Shown: one piece after another, positions 8,088-16,996 of the stretch
Layout: every line of letters begins with the position of its first letter
Position numbering within the stretch: the stretch's first letter is position 1
Assembly (NCBI RefSeq): GCF_029223545.1
Contig: NZ_CP097870.1
Coordinates: 2,480,001 to 2,544,000 of the forward strand
Reading direction: 5' to 3'
DNA length: 64,000 bases
Source of the DNA: Thauera sp. GDN1
GTDB taxonomy: Bacteria > Pseudomonadota > Gammaproteobacteria > Burkholderiales > Rhodocyclaceae
Notes under the pieces: model-generated
Database searches by the model: none
Seen by the model: the letters and a program-made list of their open reading frames with translations, nothing else
Told to the model about the DNA's origin: nothing
Position numbers and translations under genes: made by a program

Positions 8088-8765
8088 TCAGGGGCGGCGG
8101 TGGGTCACATGGGTCAACAGACACACCGAGCGCGCGACGTCGACCCGCACCGCCAGACCCGCGGGCAGGCATGCCCACACCGAATCGTCGCCGAAGGCGG
8201 CCGCCACGGCCTCGACCGAGGCAAACCAGGCCTCGACGATTGCGTCGTACTCATAGCCGGGCGGCCGCTCGCCCGCCACCCCGTTCCATACGAGACGCGC
8301 CGCGGCAGCCCAGGGCGTGCCGGACACGGCGCCGAAATCGCCCGCCCCGCATGACTGACCCGGGCCCGCGCGCAGGAACAGCACGACGCACACACCGGTT
8401 TCCCCACCATCGCGCAGCACCTGCTCCTGCGCGACCAACGTGAAGTCGCGCACATAGGTGGAGAACACCCGCGGCTCGTCGGGGCGCATGATGCGCAGCG
8501 TCTCCTCGTCGCTCCAGATGTCGTCGGCCGCCTGGCGGTCGCGCAGCGACAGCAGGTTGACACCGTCGTAGCCAGTGCATGCGCCGCGCGGCAGATCCGG
8601 CCGGTCGAGCACGCGCGAGCATTGGCGCACCGCCTTGACCTTGTCCTGAACGTTTCGGCATTCGCGACCGAGTGCGGAATGCTCGCGCCAGGCCTGGGGG
8701 AAATCCTCGGGCGCCAGCGCAGGGTTGCGCCGGGCAAGGTAGATCATCTTCCATTGCGCGTTCAT
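8088..8765 (-). CDS. EthD-domain protein
   Basis: The 225-residue protein begins with a segment typical of EthD/dimeric alpha-beta barrel proteins (MIYLARRNPxLxxEDFPQAWREH), and its C-terminal half could be a second, more diverged barrel. EthD proteins accompany ring-oxidation systems but mostly lack a defined reaction. Its ATG overlaps the stop of the upstream nitronate-monooxygenase-like gene (ATGA), so it is translationally coupled and is the last gene of the ipdF operon. Its role in steroid breakdown is unknown. Confidence 0.7.
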   Translation of the reverse strand: MNAQWKMIYLARRNPALAPEDFPQAWREHSALGRECRNVQDKVKAVRQCSRVLDRPDLPRGACTGYDGVNLLSLRDRQAADDIWSDEETLRIMRPDEPRVFSTYVRDFTLVAQEQVLRDGGETGVCVVLFLRAGPGQSCGAGDFGAVSGTPWAAAARLVWNGVAGERPPGYEYDAIVEAWFASVEAVAAAFGDDSVWACLPAGLAVRVDVARSVCLLTHVTHRRP

Positions 8766-9766
8766 GCCAACGCTCCTGCCGATATCCGGGCGGCTGTGGC
8801 AAAGGCGGCAGGTTGCACGGCCGCATCGGTGTATTCACGCTTCATGCGCGCCACCAGTTCGGCCACGGAGGGCACGTCGTGGATGCTGCCGATCCCCTGC
8901 CCGGCCGACCACACGTCCTTCCACGCCTTGGGCCTGCTGTCGAGGCCGGCAAAAAGCTCTTCCTTGCCGCCGTCCTGGCGGCCCTCGAGCGCATCCGGGT
9001 CGATGCCCGCCGCGCGCACGCTGTTCTTCAGGTAGTTGGCCCAGATGCCGCTGAACATCGGGGTGTAGACGATGTCTGCCGCGCCGTCGCGCACGATCAT
9101 GTCCTTGTGGCCGACATCGGCCGCTGCCTCGCGGGTGGCGATGAAGCGCGTGCCCATGTAGCCCAGGTCGGCCCCCATGACCTCGGCCGCGCGCAGCGCG
9201 CGCCCGCTGGACAAGGCGCCGGCGAGCACCAGCGGGCCGTCCCAGAACGCGCGCACCTCGGCGACCAGGGCGAAGGGCGACAGCGTACCGCCGTGGCCAC
9301 CCGCCCCTGCACACACCAGGATCAGCCCATCGACGCCACAGGCCGCCGCCTTGCGTGCGTGATCGACGTTGATCACGTCATGGAACACCAGCCCGCCATA
9401 GTCGTGCACACGCTCGACCACCCCATCCGGCCGACCCACCGAGGTGACGACGAAGGGCACGCGGTGCCTGACCACGCACTCGAGGTCCGCCTCGCGCCGC
9501 GGGTTGGACTTGTGCAGGATCAGGTTGGCGCCGAACGGCGCCGACCGACGATCCGGGTGTTCGATGTCCCATTGAGAAAGCTCGGTCGCGATGCGCGCCA
9601 GCCATTGGTCGAGCAGCTCGGGCGTGCGCGCGTTCAGCGTCGGAAAGCTCCCGGCGACACCCGCCTTGCACTGCGCCAGCACCAGCTCCTGCCCGCTGGC
9701 AAGAAACATCGGCGAACCGATCAGCGGCAACGCCAGCCGGCCACGAAACATCTCGGGAATGGGCAT
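8762..9766 (-). CDS. Nitronate monooxygenase/2-nitropropane dioxygenase-family flavoprotein
   Basis: The 334-residue protein has an FMN-binding TIM-barrel pattern with the glycine-rich AGAGGHGG segment after ILVC and the later LVLAGALSSGRAL and GADLGYMGTRF segments. The start at 9766 has GGAGG 7 nt upstream. The frame stays open far upstream across the next gene, but that is coding shadow. Members of this family include IpdC in steroid C/D-ring degradation; the IpdC-like gene of this window is the other copy at about 48.4-49.6 kb. This one may act on a different unsaturated CoA intermediate, which is inference from the operon. It overlaps the EthD gene by 4 nt. Confidence 0.75.
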   Translation of the reverse strand: MPIPEMFRGRLALPLIGSPMFLASGQELVLAQCKAGVAGSFPTLNARTPELLDQWLARIATELSQWDIEHPDRRSAPFGANLILHKSNPRREADLECVVRHRVPFVVTSVGRPDGVVERVHDYGGLVFHDVINVDHARKAAACGVDGLILVCAGAGGHGGTLSPFALVAEVRAFWDGPLVLAGALSSGRALRAAEVMGADLGYMGTRFIATREAAADVGHKDMIVRDGAADIVYTPMFSGIWANYLKNSVRAAGIDPDALEGRQDGGKEELFAGLDSRPKAWKDVWSAGQGIGSIHDVPSVAELVARMKREYTDAAVQPAAFATAARISAGALA

Positions 9767-9822
9767 CCCGTCACCTCCATGTAGTACCCGCTCGCTGGCG
9801 AATGGCTGCCGGGCGCCGCCGC

Positions 9823-10986
9823 TCAGCCGCGCGGCATGCCCAGCCCGCGTTCGGCGATGATGTTGAGCTGGATCTCGTTGGTGCCGGCGTAGATCGTGTC
9901 GGCGCGCGAGAAGAAGAACACCTGCTGCAGGCGGCGCACCGCGTCGTCGTCCGAGCGCACGTCGCCCGCCACGCCGATCACGTCCATCGCCAGCTGGCCG
10001 AGCTCGCGATGCCAGTTCGACCAGGCGTACTTGTAGATCAGCGCCTCGGGCCGCACCTTGGTCGAGCTGGTGTCTTCTTCCAGCATGCGCAGGCCGTTGT
10101 AGCGCAGGCCCTGCAGGCCCACCCAGGCATCGGCGATGCGCTGGCGGATCGCCGGGTCGCGCGCCGCGCCGTTGGCGCGTGCCACGTCGATCACCAGCTG
10201 CAGTTCGTGGATGAAGTGCATCTGCTGCCCGAGCGTGGACACGCCGCGTTCGAAGCCGAGCAGCGCCATCGCCACCTTCCAGCCCTCGCCCGGCTTGCCG
10301 ACGATGCAGTCGGCCTCGGTCGCCGCGCCGTCGAAGAACACCGAGTTGAACTCGGCCTCGCCGGTCATCTGGCGGATCGGGTGGATCTCGATGCCCGGCT
10401 GGTCGAGCGGCACCAGCAGGAAGGAAAGGCCCTCGCGCCCCACCGAGCCCGGCGTGCTGCGCGCGACGACGAAGATCCACTCCGACTCGTGCGCGAGCGA
10501 GGTCCACACCTTCTGCCCCTGCAGCCGCCAGCGGCCGTCCTCGTCCTGCCAGCAGCGCGTGGTGATGGCGGCGAGGTCGGAACCGGCACCCGGCTCGGAG
10601 TAGCCCTGCGCCCAGTATTCGCGCCCTTCGCGGATGCCCGGCAGGAAGCGCCGCTGCTGCTCGGGCGTGCCGAGCGCGATCAGCGTCGGCGCCATCAGCG
10701 TCTCGCCGATGTGGCCGATGCGGCCAGGACCGCCGGCGCGCACGTATTCCTCGTGGAAGGCGAGCTGCAGCGCCAGCGGCAGGTCGCGCCCGCCGTGTTC
10801 CCTGGGCCAGCCCAGGCCGACCCAGCCGCCCGCGGCCAGCTCCTGCTCCCATTCCTTGCGCAGCGCCGGGAAGGCTTCCTCGTCGCCGGGGCCGCCCCGG
10901 TGCTTCAGGCAGGCGAAGCGGCCGGCCAGATGGGTCGCCATCCAGTCGGCGACTTCCTGGCGAAATTCCTGTTCGTTCATGCTCAT
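9823..10986 (-). CDS. fadE30: Acyl-CoA dehydrogenase, FadE30-like
   Basis: This 387-residue acyl-CoA dehydrogenase has the conserved YSEPGAGSDLA flavin/substrate segment, GQKVWTSLAH, FERGVSTLGQQ and a C-terminal YAGTNEIQLNIIAER motif. It resembles, from memory, mycobacterial FadE30, which introduces the double bond into 5-hydroxy-HIP-CoA early in C/D-ring breakdown. Its place in an operon starting with ipdF supports this, as fadE30 and ipdF are also neighbours in Mycobacterium. It starts 18 nt after the stop of a smaller acyl-CoA dehydrogenase gene, with which it could form a heteromer as many steroid ACADs do. Confidence 0.75.
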   Translation of the reverse strand: MSMNEQEFRQEVADWMATHLAGRFACLKHRGGPGDEEAFPALRKEWEQELAAGGWVGLGWPREHGGRDLPLALQLAFHEEYVRAGGPGRIGHIGETLMAPTLIALGTPEQQRRFLPGIREGREYWAQGYSEPGAGSDLAAITTRCWQDEDGRWRLQGQKVWTSLAHESEWIFVVARSTPGSVGREGLSFLLVPLDQPGIEIHPIRQMTGEAEFNSVFFDGAATEADCIVGKPGEGWKVAMALLGFERGVSTLGQQMHFIHELQLVIDVARANGAARDPAIRQRIADAWVGLQGLRYNGLRMLEEDTSSTKVRPEALIYKYAWSNWHRELGQLAMDVIGVAGDVRSDDDAVRRLQQVFFFSRADTIYAGTNEIQLNIIAERGLGMPRG

Positions 10987-11004
10987 CGGTCCTTGTCGAT
11001 CCTG

Positions 11005-12135
11005 TCAGGCGGCGTCGAGCAGATGGGCGGCGAGCGCCTCGCGCCAGCCGCTGGTGGCGCCGCACCATTGGCTGGCCCACTGCGCGCGCTTGAAATGCAT
11101 CTGCGGATCGTATTCCCAGGTGAAACCCACCCCGCCGTGGAGCTGGATGGCTTCCTGCGCGCAGTAGCGGTAGGCCTCGGTCGCCTGCACGCGCGCTGCG
11201 GCGACCTCTGCCGCGAGCGCCGCGTCGTCGAGTCCGTTCCCCTGCGCGCCCTGCGCCACCCGCGCCGCCACGCCGCGCACGGTGGAACGCGCGGTTTCCA
11301 TGCGCACCATCATCTCGGCCACGCGGTGCTTGACCGCCTGAAAGGTGGCCACCGGCTTGCCGAACTGCACCCGCTCCTTGGTGTAATCGACGGCCAACTG
11401 CAGGCACTGCGCCGCACCGCCGACCTGCTCGGCCGCCACCTGCAGCGCCGCCAGCACGCGGGTGCGCGCAAGGCCGGCCAGCACCCGCGTCGGGTCATCG
11501 ACGCGCGCATCGGCCGTCAGCCGGACTTCATCGAAGCGCCAGCACGCCTGCGGACGGGTCAGGTCCCAGACCTCGAGCGGCGTGCGCGACAGGCCGGCGG
11601 CGTCCACCGCCAGCTCGAACAGCGCCACGCCCGGCGCCTCCTCGATGCGTGCCGCCACATAGGCATGGGTCAGCAGGCCGTCGTCGAGCACTTGCGCCGC
11701 CTCGCCGGCCAGCACCCAGCCCTCGCCGTCGCGACGCGCCTTCACGGTCAGCGATGCCGGCGCCGCGTCCAGGCCCGGGCCGAGGATCAAGGTGGCGGTG
11801 CGCTCGCCGTAGGCCAGCGCCGCAAGCGCGCCCTGCTGCGCCTCGGCGCTGCCCGCCTGCAGCAGCGCGGTCTGCGCCAGCACCACGTTGGCCAGGAAGG
11901 GCGTGCGCGCCAGGCGCCGGCCCATCTCCTCCATCAGCAGCACGAGCTCGACCGGCCCCAGGCCGAGACCGTCGAGCTCTTCCGGCACCTGCACCGCGGC
12001 CCAGCCGAGTTCGACGATACGCGACCACAGTTCGGCATCGACGTCGACTTCCTTGCGTGCGTTGGTATGGGCGGCAAGGAAGTCGGCCGCCGTCTCCTGC
12101 AGCGCGCGTTGCTCGTCGGACAGCGTCAGGTTCAT
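11005..12135 (-). CDS. Acyl-CoA dehydrogenase, partner-type subunit
   Basis: The 376-residue protein has an ACAD fold with N-terminal helices ([13 protein letters not shown]), a weakly conserved middle domain and a well conserved C-terminal flavin region (RVQFGKPVATFQAVKHRVAEM, IQLHGGVGFTWEYDPQMHFKRA). This pattern fits the smaller or less conserved subunits of the alpha2beta2 ACADs of steroid degradation (FadE27/29/32/33 type). Its ATG overlaps the last base of the thiolase stop codon (TGATG). Pairing with the adjacent FadE30-like protein is inferred and the substrate is not assigned. Confidence 0.75.
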   Translation of the reverse strand: MNLTLSDEQRALQETAADFLAAHTNARKEVDVDAELWSRIVELGWAAVQVPEELDGLGLGPVELVLLMEEMGRRLARTPFLANVVLAQTALLQAGSAEAQQGALAALAYGERTATLILGPGLDAAPASLTVKARRDGEGWVLAGEAAQVLDDGLLTHAYVAARIEEAPGVALFELAVDAAGLSRTPLEVWDLTRPQACWRFDEVRLTADARVDDPTRVLAGLARTRVLAALQVAAEQVGGAAQCLQLAVDYTKERVQFGKPVATFQAVKHRVAEMMVRMETARSTVRGVAARVAQGAQGNGLDDAALAAEVAAARVQATEAYRYCAQEAIQLHGGVGFTWEYDPQMHFKRAQWASQWCGATSGWREALAAHLLDAA

Positions 12136-13337
12136 CACAGCACCTCGAAAAGGCCTGCCGCGCCCATGCCACCGCCGATGCACATCGACACCACCACGTA
12201 ACGCACGCCACGGCGACGGCCCTCGAGCAGCGCGTGACCGACCATGCGCGCGCCCGACATGCCGAAGGGGTGGCCGATGGAGATGGCGCCGCCGTTCACG
12301 TTCAGGCGGTCGTTGGGGATGCCGAGCTTGTCGCGACTGTAGAGCACCTGGCAGGCGAAGGCCTCGTTGATCTCCCACAGGCCGATGTCGCTCACCTTGA
12401 GGTTGAAGCGCTCGAGCAGCTTGGGGATGGCGAACACCGGGCCGATGCCCATCTCGTCCGGCGCGCAGCCGGCGACGGCGATCCCCCGATAGGCGCCCAG
12501 CGGTGCGATGCCGCGGCGCTCGGCCTCGTCGCGGCTCATCACCAGCGCGGCCGAGGCGCCGTCCGAGAACTGCGAGGCGTTGCCGGCGGTGATGAACTCG
12601 CCCTGCTTCACCCACTGGCCGTCCTTGAAAACCGGCTGCAGCTTGGCGAGATCGGCCAGCGTGGTCGAGGCGCGGTTGCACTCGTCGCGGGTGGCGATCA
12701 CGTCCTCGTGGCCCACCGGCTTGCCTTCCTTGTCGAACACCAGTTTGCGCGCCGCCAGCGGCACGATCTCGGCGTCGAACAGGCCGGCGGCCTGCGCGGC
12801 GGCGGTGCGCTGCTGGCTCTGCAGCGAGAACTCGTCCTGCGCGGCGCGCGAGATGCCGTAGCGCGCCGACACGATCTCGGCCGTCTCCAGCATCGGGATA
12901 TAGGCCGCGGGCACGATCGCCTTCACCGCCTCGGACTGCGCGCGGTAGGTGTTCTTGTGCTTGGTCTGGGTCAGCGACAGCGACTCGACGCCGCCGGCCA
13001 CCGCGATCTTCATCTCCCCGGCCAGGATGTTCTTGGCGGCGACGCCGATCGTCATCAGGCCCGAGGCACACATGCGGTCGAGCGCCATGCCCGGCACGGT
13101 GTCCGGCAGGCCGCCGGTGTAGGCGCAGAGCCGGCCGATGTTGTAGGCCTGGGTGCCCTGCTGCACGGCGGCGCCCATGATCACGTCCTCGACCGCCGCC
13201 GGCTCGATGCCGGCACGCTCGACGACGGCGCGCACCACGTGGCCGCCCAGCACCGGCGCCTCGGTGTCGTTGAAGGAACCGCGGAAGGACTTCGTGAGCG
13301 CGGTGCGCGCAGTGGAAACGATGACGGCTTCGGTCAT
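12135..13337 (-). CDS. Thiolase (acetyl-CoA C-acyltransferase)
   Basis: The 400-residue thiolase has nucleophile Cys90 (DRMCASG), the NEAFA motif, the [10 protein letters not shown] histidine segment and the second catalytic Cys386 (SMCIGGGMG). It would cleave a 3-ketoacyl-CoA in beta-oxidation of a steroid side chain or ring-derived acid. The start at 13337 was preferred over one further upstream because GAGAGAAC lies in front and the longer form would run into the MaoC gene. It differs clearly from the FadA6-like thiolase near 44-45 kb, so the two presumably serve different cycles. Confidence 0.8.
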   Translation of the reverse strand: MTEAVIVSTARTALTKSFRGSFNDTEAPVLGGHVVRAVVERAGIEPAAVEDVIMGAAVQQGTQAYNIGRLCAYTGGLPDTVPGMALDRMCASGLMTIGVAAKNILAGEMKIAVAGGVESLSLTQTKHKNTYRAQSEAVKAIVPAAYIPMLETAEIVSARYGISRAAQDEFSLQSQQRTAAAQAAGLFDAEIVPLAARKLVFDKEGKPVGHEDVIATRDECNRASTTLADLAKLQPVFKDGQWVKQGEFITAGNASQFSDGASAALVMSRDEAERRGIAPLGAYRGIAVAGCAPDEMGIGPVFAIPKLLERFNLKVSDIGLWEINEAFACQVLYSRDKLGIPNDRLNVNGGAISIGHPFGMSGARMVGHALLEGRRRGVRYVVVSMCIGGGMGAAGLFEVL

Positions 13338-13359
13338 GGCGATGTTCTCTCTCGGGAAT

Positions 13360-13821
13360 TCAATCGTTGAAGGTGTAGCGGCTGATGGTGTCAACCACGC
13401 AGCCCGGGCGCTCGCTGCCCTCGATCTCGATGGTCACGCGGACGGTGGATTGCACCGCGTCCTTGATGCGCTCGACCTTGAGGATCTCGCCGCGGCCGCG
13501 AATGCGCGAGCCGACCTTGACCGGCGCCGGAAAGCGCACGCGGTCGCAGCCGACGTTCACGCCCATCTTCAGGTTGTCGGCGCAGATCAGCTGCGGCAGG
13601 AACAGGTTGGCGAGCGCCAGCGTCAGGTAGCCGTGCGCGATGCAGGCGCCGAAGGGGCCGTCCTTGGCGCGCACAGGGTCGACGTGGATCCACTGGTGGT
13701 CGTCGGTGGCATCGGCAAACTGGTTGATGCGGTCCTGGCGAATCTCGATCCAGTCGGTCGCGCCCAGGTCCTGGCCTTCGGCTGCAACCAGCTGCTCGGC
13801 GCTGGAGAAAACCATGGTCAT
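13360..13821 (-). CDS. MaoC-like (R)-enoyl-CoA hydratase
   Basis: The 153-residue single hot-dog domain carries the hydratase-2 signature [14 protein letters not shown] with the catalytic Asp/His pair, followed by [16 protein letters not shown] and [17 protein letters not shown]. It would hydrate an enoyl-CoA or act as a dehydratase. The ATG at 13821 is preferred because GAGGGG lies 8 nt upstream; a start at 13836 would overlap ipdF. It lies between ipdF and the thiolase in the operon, which suggests one round of beta-oxidation with the neighbouring ACAD and thiolase. Confidence 0.8.
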   Translation of the reverse strand: MTMVFSSAEQLVAAEGQDLGATDWIEIRQDRINQFADATDDHQWIHVDPVRAKDGPFGACIAHGYLTLALANLFLPQLICADNLKMGVNVGCDRVRFPAPVKVGSRIRGRGEILKVERIKDAVQSTVRVTIEIEGSERPGCVVDTISRYTFND

Positions 13822-13832
13822 GGCCACGCCCC

Positions 13833-14618
13833 TCAAGCGTGCTGCGAACTGACCGACAGCACTTCGCCGGTCATGTACGACGCATAGTCGCTGGCGAGGA
13901 AGACCATCACGTTAGCCACCTCCCACACCTCAGCGGCACGGCCGAAGGCCTCGCGGCTGGCGAGCTGGGCGAGCAGCTCCTCGCTCGACGCCTTCTTCAG
14001 GAACTCGTGCAGCGCGATCGACGGCGACACCGCGTTGATGCGCACGCCGTGCTCGGCCGCCTCCACCGCAGAGCAGCGCGTCAGCGCCATCACGCCGGCC
14101 TTGGCCGCGGCGTAGTGGGCCTGGCCCTTCTGTGCACGCCAGCCCAGCACCGAGGCGTTGTTCACAATCGCGCCGCGACCACGCTTCTCCATGTGCGGCA
14201 GCATCGCGCGCGTCATGCGGAAGGTGCCGGTCAGCGTGATGTCGAGCACCCGGCTCCACTCGTCGTCAGTCATCTCGGTGACGCGCTTCTCGCCGCCCAG
14301 ACCGGCGTTGTTGATCAGCACGTCGACGCCGCCAAGCTTGTCCTCGGCCGCGGCGACCAGGGCCTGCACTTCCTCTTCATTGGTGACGTTGCACAGCTGA
14401 CCCCAGACGTTCTGCAGCCCGGTGTCGGCCTTGAGCTTGGCGACCGCCTCTTCCAGGCGGCGCGGATGGATGTCGGAGATCATCAGCGCGCGGCAGCCCT
14501 CCTCCGCGCACTTGCGCGCGGCGGCAAAGCCGATGCCGGCGCCGGCCGCGGCGGTGATCAGGACGGACTTGCCAGCGAGCAACTGGTGACCGGGAACGTA
14601 GGAAGGCGCTTCTTTCAC
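13833..14618 (-). CDS. ipdF: IpdF-like short-chain dehydrogenase
   Basis: This SDR has the cofactor motif TAAAGAGIG, NNAG, and the Ser-Tyr-Lys active site within NNASVLGWRAQ and HYAAAKAGVMALTRCSA, ending TGEVLSVSSQH. These segments closely resemble, from memory, IpdF of actinobacteria, which acts on the 5-hydroxyl/5-oxo group of HIP-CoA derivatives. I place the start at a GTG (14618) with GAGG 8 nt upstream, giving 261 residues, close to the roughly 262 of mycobacterial IpdF. The ATG at 14651 is less likely because it overlaps a TATAAA -10-like box. It is the first gene of a seven-gene operon. Confidence 0.8.
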   Translation of the reverse strand: MKEAPSYVPGHQLLAGKSVLITAAAGAGIGFAAARKCAEEGCRALMISDIHPRRLEEAVAKLKADTGLQNVWGQLCNVTNEEEVQALVAAAEDKLGGVDVLINNAGLGGEKRVTEMTDDEWSRVLDITLTGTFRMTRAMLPHMEKRGRGAIVNNASVLGWRAQKGQAHYAAAKAGVMALTRCSAVEAAEHGVRINAVSPSIALHEFLKKASSEELLAQLASREAFGRAAEVWEVANVMVFLASDYASYMTGEVLSVSSQHA

Positions 14619-14650
14619 GGCGTGAACCTCGAAGGGTGGAGATGCCGTCA

Positions 14651-14694
14651 TTTATAGGGGGGGCGCCGGCGGGCAGCATCGTCAAAACGGACGG
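14651..14694 (-). promoter_or_regulatory. Steroid-block motif, copy i, and -10 box of the ipdF operon
   Basis: The coding strand reads CCGTCC-GTTT-TGACGATG (14694-14677), then exactly 20 nt, then TATAAA (14656-14651). This is the clearest promoter among the nine copies: the motif would abut or overlap the -35 position, as expected for an activator site. Transcription would start near 14645, upstream of the GTG start of ipdF. Confidence 0.6.
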
Positions 14695-14745
14695 TGCCCG
14701 ACGGGATTTCGCGGCGCGCCTGATGGCAAGCGCGCCGAGGACACA

Positions 14746-15153
14746 TCAGGCATCGACCACTGCGACCGCCGAGATCTCCACCAGAATGTCCGGACTGGCG
14801 AGGGATTGCACACCGACCATCGAGAAGGCATGGGGCGGAAACGGCACGCCATCGAGCGCGACGCCCAGCGCCCGCATGAATTGCTCCCCCACGGCCGGGG
14901 TCAGGTTCTTCAGATAGACGGTGCTGCTGACCACCCGATCGACCGATGAACCCGCCGCCTCGACCGCGGTGCGGAGGTTGCGGAGCGCCTGGACAGATTG
15001 GGCAAAGCAGTCGTCGCCACCGACGAGCTCGAACCGCTCGTTCATCGCTGACTGGCCAGCGATGAACGCCATGCGCGAAGCTTCGGTCACGACCACTTGC
15101 GTCAGTTGATCGAACTTGAGCAGCCCTTCTGGATTGATATGTCGAATGGACAT
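14746..15153 (-). CDS. RidA/YjgF-family protein
   Basis: The 135-residue protein has the Rid fold pattern, including QSVQALRNLRTAVEAAG, SSTVYLKNL and VLVEISAVAVV-like segments near the end. RidA proteins hydrolyse reactive enamine/imine intermediates; related family members act as deaminases in catabolic operons. The start at 15153 follows GAGGAAAG. It lies downstream of a GMC oxidoreductase and an amine-oxidase-like gene, so removing an imine produced by the latter is a reasonable inference. A perfect 8-bp hairpin (15229-15246) lies between it and the GMC gene. Confidence 0.8.
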   Translation of the reverse strand: MSIRHINPEGLLKFDQLTQVVVTEASRMAFIAGQSAMNERFELVGGDDCFAQSVQALRNLRTAVEAAGSSVDRVVSSTVYLKNLTPAVGEQFMRALGVALDGVPFPPHAFSMVGVQSLASPDILVEISAVAVVDA

Positions 15154-15293
15154 CTTCTTTCCTCTTTCTGGATTGAAATGCAGGGTGGAATGCGCGGCAG
15201 GATTCGCCCGCGAGGGAATGCTCGGCGCGGGCAAGCACGCTTGCCCCGTCGCCTGCCTGTTACCGGAACGTCACGAACGGGTGGGCGATGGCA

Positions 15294-16913
15294 TCAGACC
15301 GCAGGTCCACCTTGGGCGCTGCCGAGGATCAGGTCTGCCGCCTTCTCGGCGATCATGATGATCGTCGCACTCGGGTCACCCGTCGTGATCCTGGGCATGA
15401 CCGACCCGTCGACGACCCGGAGCCCATCGACACCGCGAACGCGCAGCGTGTCATCGACGACCGCAAGTGCGTCGTTGCCCATCCTGCAGGTACCAACCGC
15501 TTCGTAATTGACATTGCAGGTGTTGCGGAAGAATTCGTCGAGATCCGCATCGCTCTTGCAGTGCGCTCCGGGGAGATACTCGCGCCCGCGATATTGCGCA
15601 TAGGCAGACTGCGCGAAGATGTCGCGGGCAATCCTGACGCCACGCCTGAGCACCTCGCGATCGCGCGGATCAGCAAGGTAATTGGCGTCGATGATGGGCT
15701 TGTCCATCGGATCCGCTGACCTCAAACGCAGCTGCCCGCGACTCTCCGGCCGGGTCAGGATGACCAGGTTGGTCACGCCGTGCTCCCTGGGCAACCTTCC
15801 ATCGATGCCGGTGAGGAGCGGCAACAGATAGAACTTGAGATCGAGCTCGTCATGGCCCGCAGCCCCCGAACGCAGATAGGCCACGGCATCGGTGCTGTTA
15901 CCCGCCAGCGGACCTCGGCGGGTGAAGAGATACTGCAAGCCTGCCCTGGCTTTTGCGACGTTGCTGGTGACGAGCTTGTAATCGGTCACCGGCAAGGGAC
16001 AGGTCACCTGCACCGAACTGCCGACGTGATCATGAAGATTCTGTCCGACCCCCTTCAGATCAGCGACAGGCGCTATTCCCAACGAGCGCAGATGGTCCGC
16101 ATCGCCGATGCCCGACAGCATCAGCAACTGCGCGGACTGGAAAGTGCCCGCACTGGAAATCACCTCCCTGGCTGCATATGCCTTCCTGACGCCGGACGAC
16201 TGGCGATACTCGGCGCCGACAACCCGCGAGCCGTCAAACAACAGCCTGGTGACGTGCGCATGCGTCTCGATGCGCAGATTGGGCCGTCGCCGGATGGGCT
16301 TCAGATAAGCCACGGCTGTGCTGATGCGGCGCCCCCCCTTGATGGTTCGGTCGGACGGCCCGAAGCCCTCTGGCTTGGCGCCATTGTGGTCGTCGCTGTA
16401 GGGATGCCCTGCCTGCAGCGCCGCAGCTATCCAGGCTCGCTGAGCCGGGTTCTTGATACGCGCCTGCGTCACCGGCAGCGGACCGTCACCACCATGAAAA
16501 GGAGTTTCACCGTGCTCGTTGCCCTCCGCGCGCTTGAAATAGGGCAGCACCTCGGCGTAAGACCAGCCCGCATTGCCCTGGCTCGCCCACAGATCGAAGA
16601 TCTCCGGAGCCCCGCGGCTGTAACACATCCCATTGATCGAGCTGCTGCCGCCCAGCACCTTGCCGCGCGCATCGGCCAGCACGCGATCATTCAGATGCTT
16701 CTGCGGCGCCGTTTCATAGTGCCAGCTGAACATTCCGCCCTTCAGCATCGGAAAGAAGCCTGCGGGCATGTGAATCAGCGGGCTCTTGTCGGGACCACCG
16801 GCCTCCAGCAGAAGGACCTTGTTCTCCGGGTTCGCAGAAAGCCGATTGGCGAGCACGCAGCCCGCGGAACCCGCTCCGATAACGATGAAGTCGTACTCGT
16901 CACGAATGGACAT
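15294..16913 (-). CDS. GMC-family FAD-dependent oxidoreductase (choline dehydrogenase-like)
   Basis: The 539-residue protein begins with the Rossmann FAD motif (IVIGAGSAG, residues 10-18) and has the GMC signatures [13 protein letters not shown] near residue 85 and [18 protein letters not shown] near residue 255. The C-terminal part has [13 protein letters not shown] and the catalytic-region segment [26 protein letters not shown]. The family oxidises primary or secondary alcohols to aldehydes or ketones. There is no signal peptide, so it is probably cytoplasmic or peripheral. Its neighbours suggest breakdown of an amino alcohol or a hydrophobic hydroxylated amine; the true substrate is unknown. 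Confidence 0.85.
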   Translation of the reverse strand: MSIRDEYDFIVIGAGSAGCVLANRLSANPENKVLLLEAGGPDKSPLIHMPAGFFPMLKGGMFSWHYETAPQKHLNDRVLADARGKVLGGSSSINGMCYSRGAPEIFDLWASQGNAGWSYAEVLPYFKRAEGNEHGETPFHGGDGPLPVTQARIKNPAQRAWIAAALQAGHPYSDDHNGAKPEGFGPSDRTIKGGRRISTAVAYLKPIRRRPNLRIETHAHVTRLLFDGSRVVGAEYRQSSGVRKAYAAREVISSAGTFQSAQLLMLSGIGDADHLRSLGIAPVADLKGVGQNLHDHVGSSVQVTCPLPVTDYKLVTSNVAKARAGLQYLFTRRGPLAGNSTDAVAYLRSGAAGHDELDLKFYLLPLLTGIDGRLPREHGVTNLVILTRPESRGQLRLRSADPMDKPIIDANYLADPRDREVLRRGVRIARDIFAQSAYAQYRGREYLPGAHCKSDADLDEFFRNTCNVNYEAVGTCRMGNDALAVVDDTLRVRGVDGLRVVDGSVMPRITTGDPSATIIMIAEKAADLILGSAQGGPAV

Positions 16914-16996
16914 GGTTGGATATGCCTGCCTTGTTCAAATGAGTGAAAGCGCGCCGTCAGCCCCATGCTGGACGCCACGCGATGGAGCCCTGGGCG

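Noticed and set aside
8762..11407. Apparent 881-residue fusion of a nitronate monooxygenase with an upstream protein
   Set aside because: The upstream two thirds is out-of-frame reading through the FadE30-like gene; a ribosome site and ATG at 9766 define the real start.
9802..12201. 799-codon plus-strand frame
   Set aside because: Antisense shadow of two well-supported acyl-CoA dehydrogenase genes.
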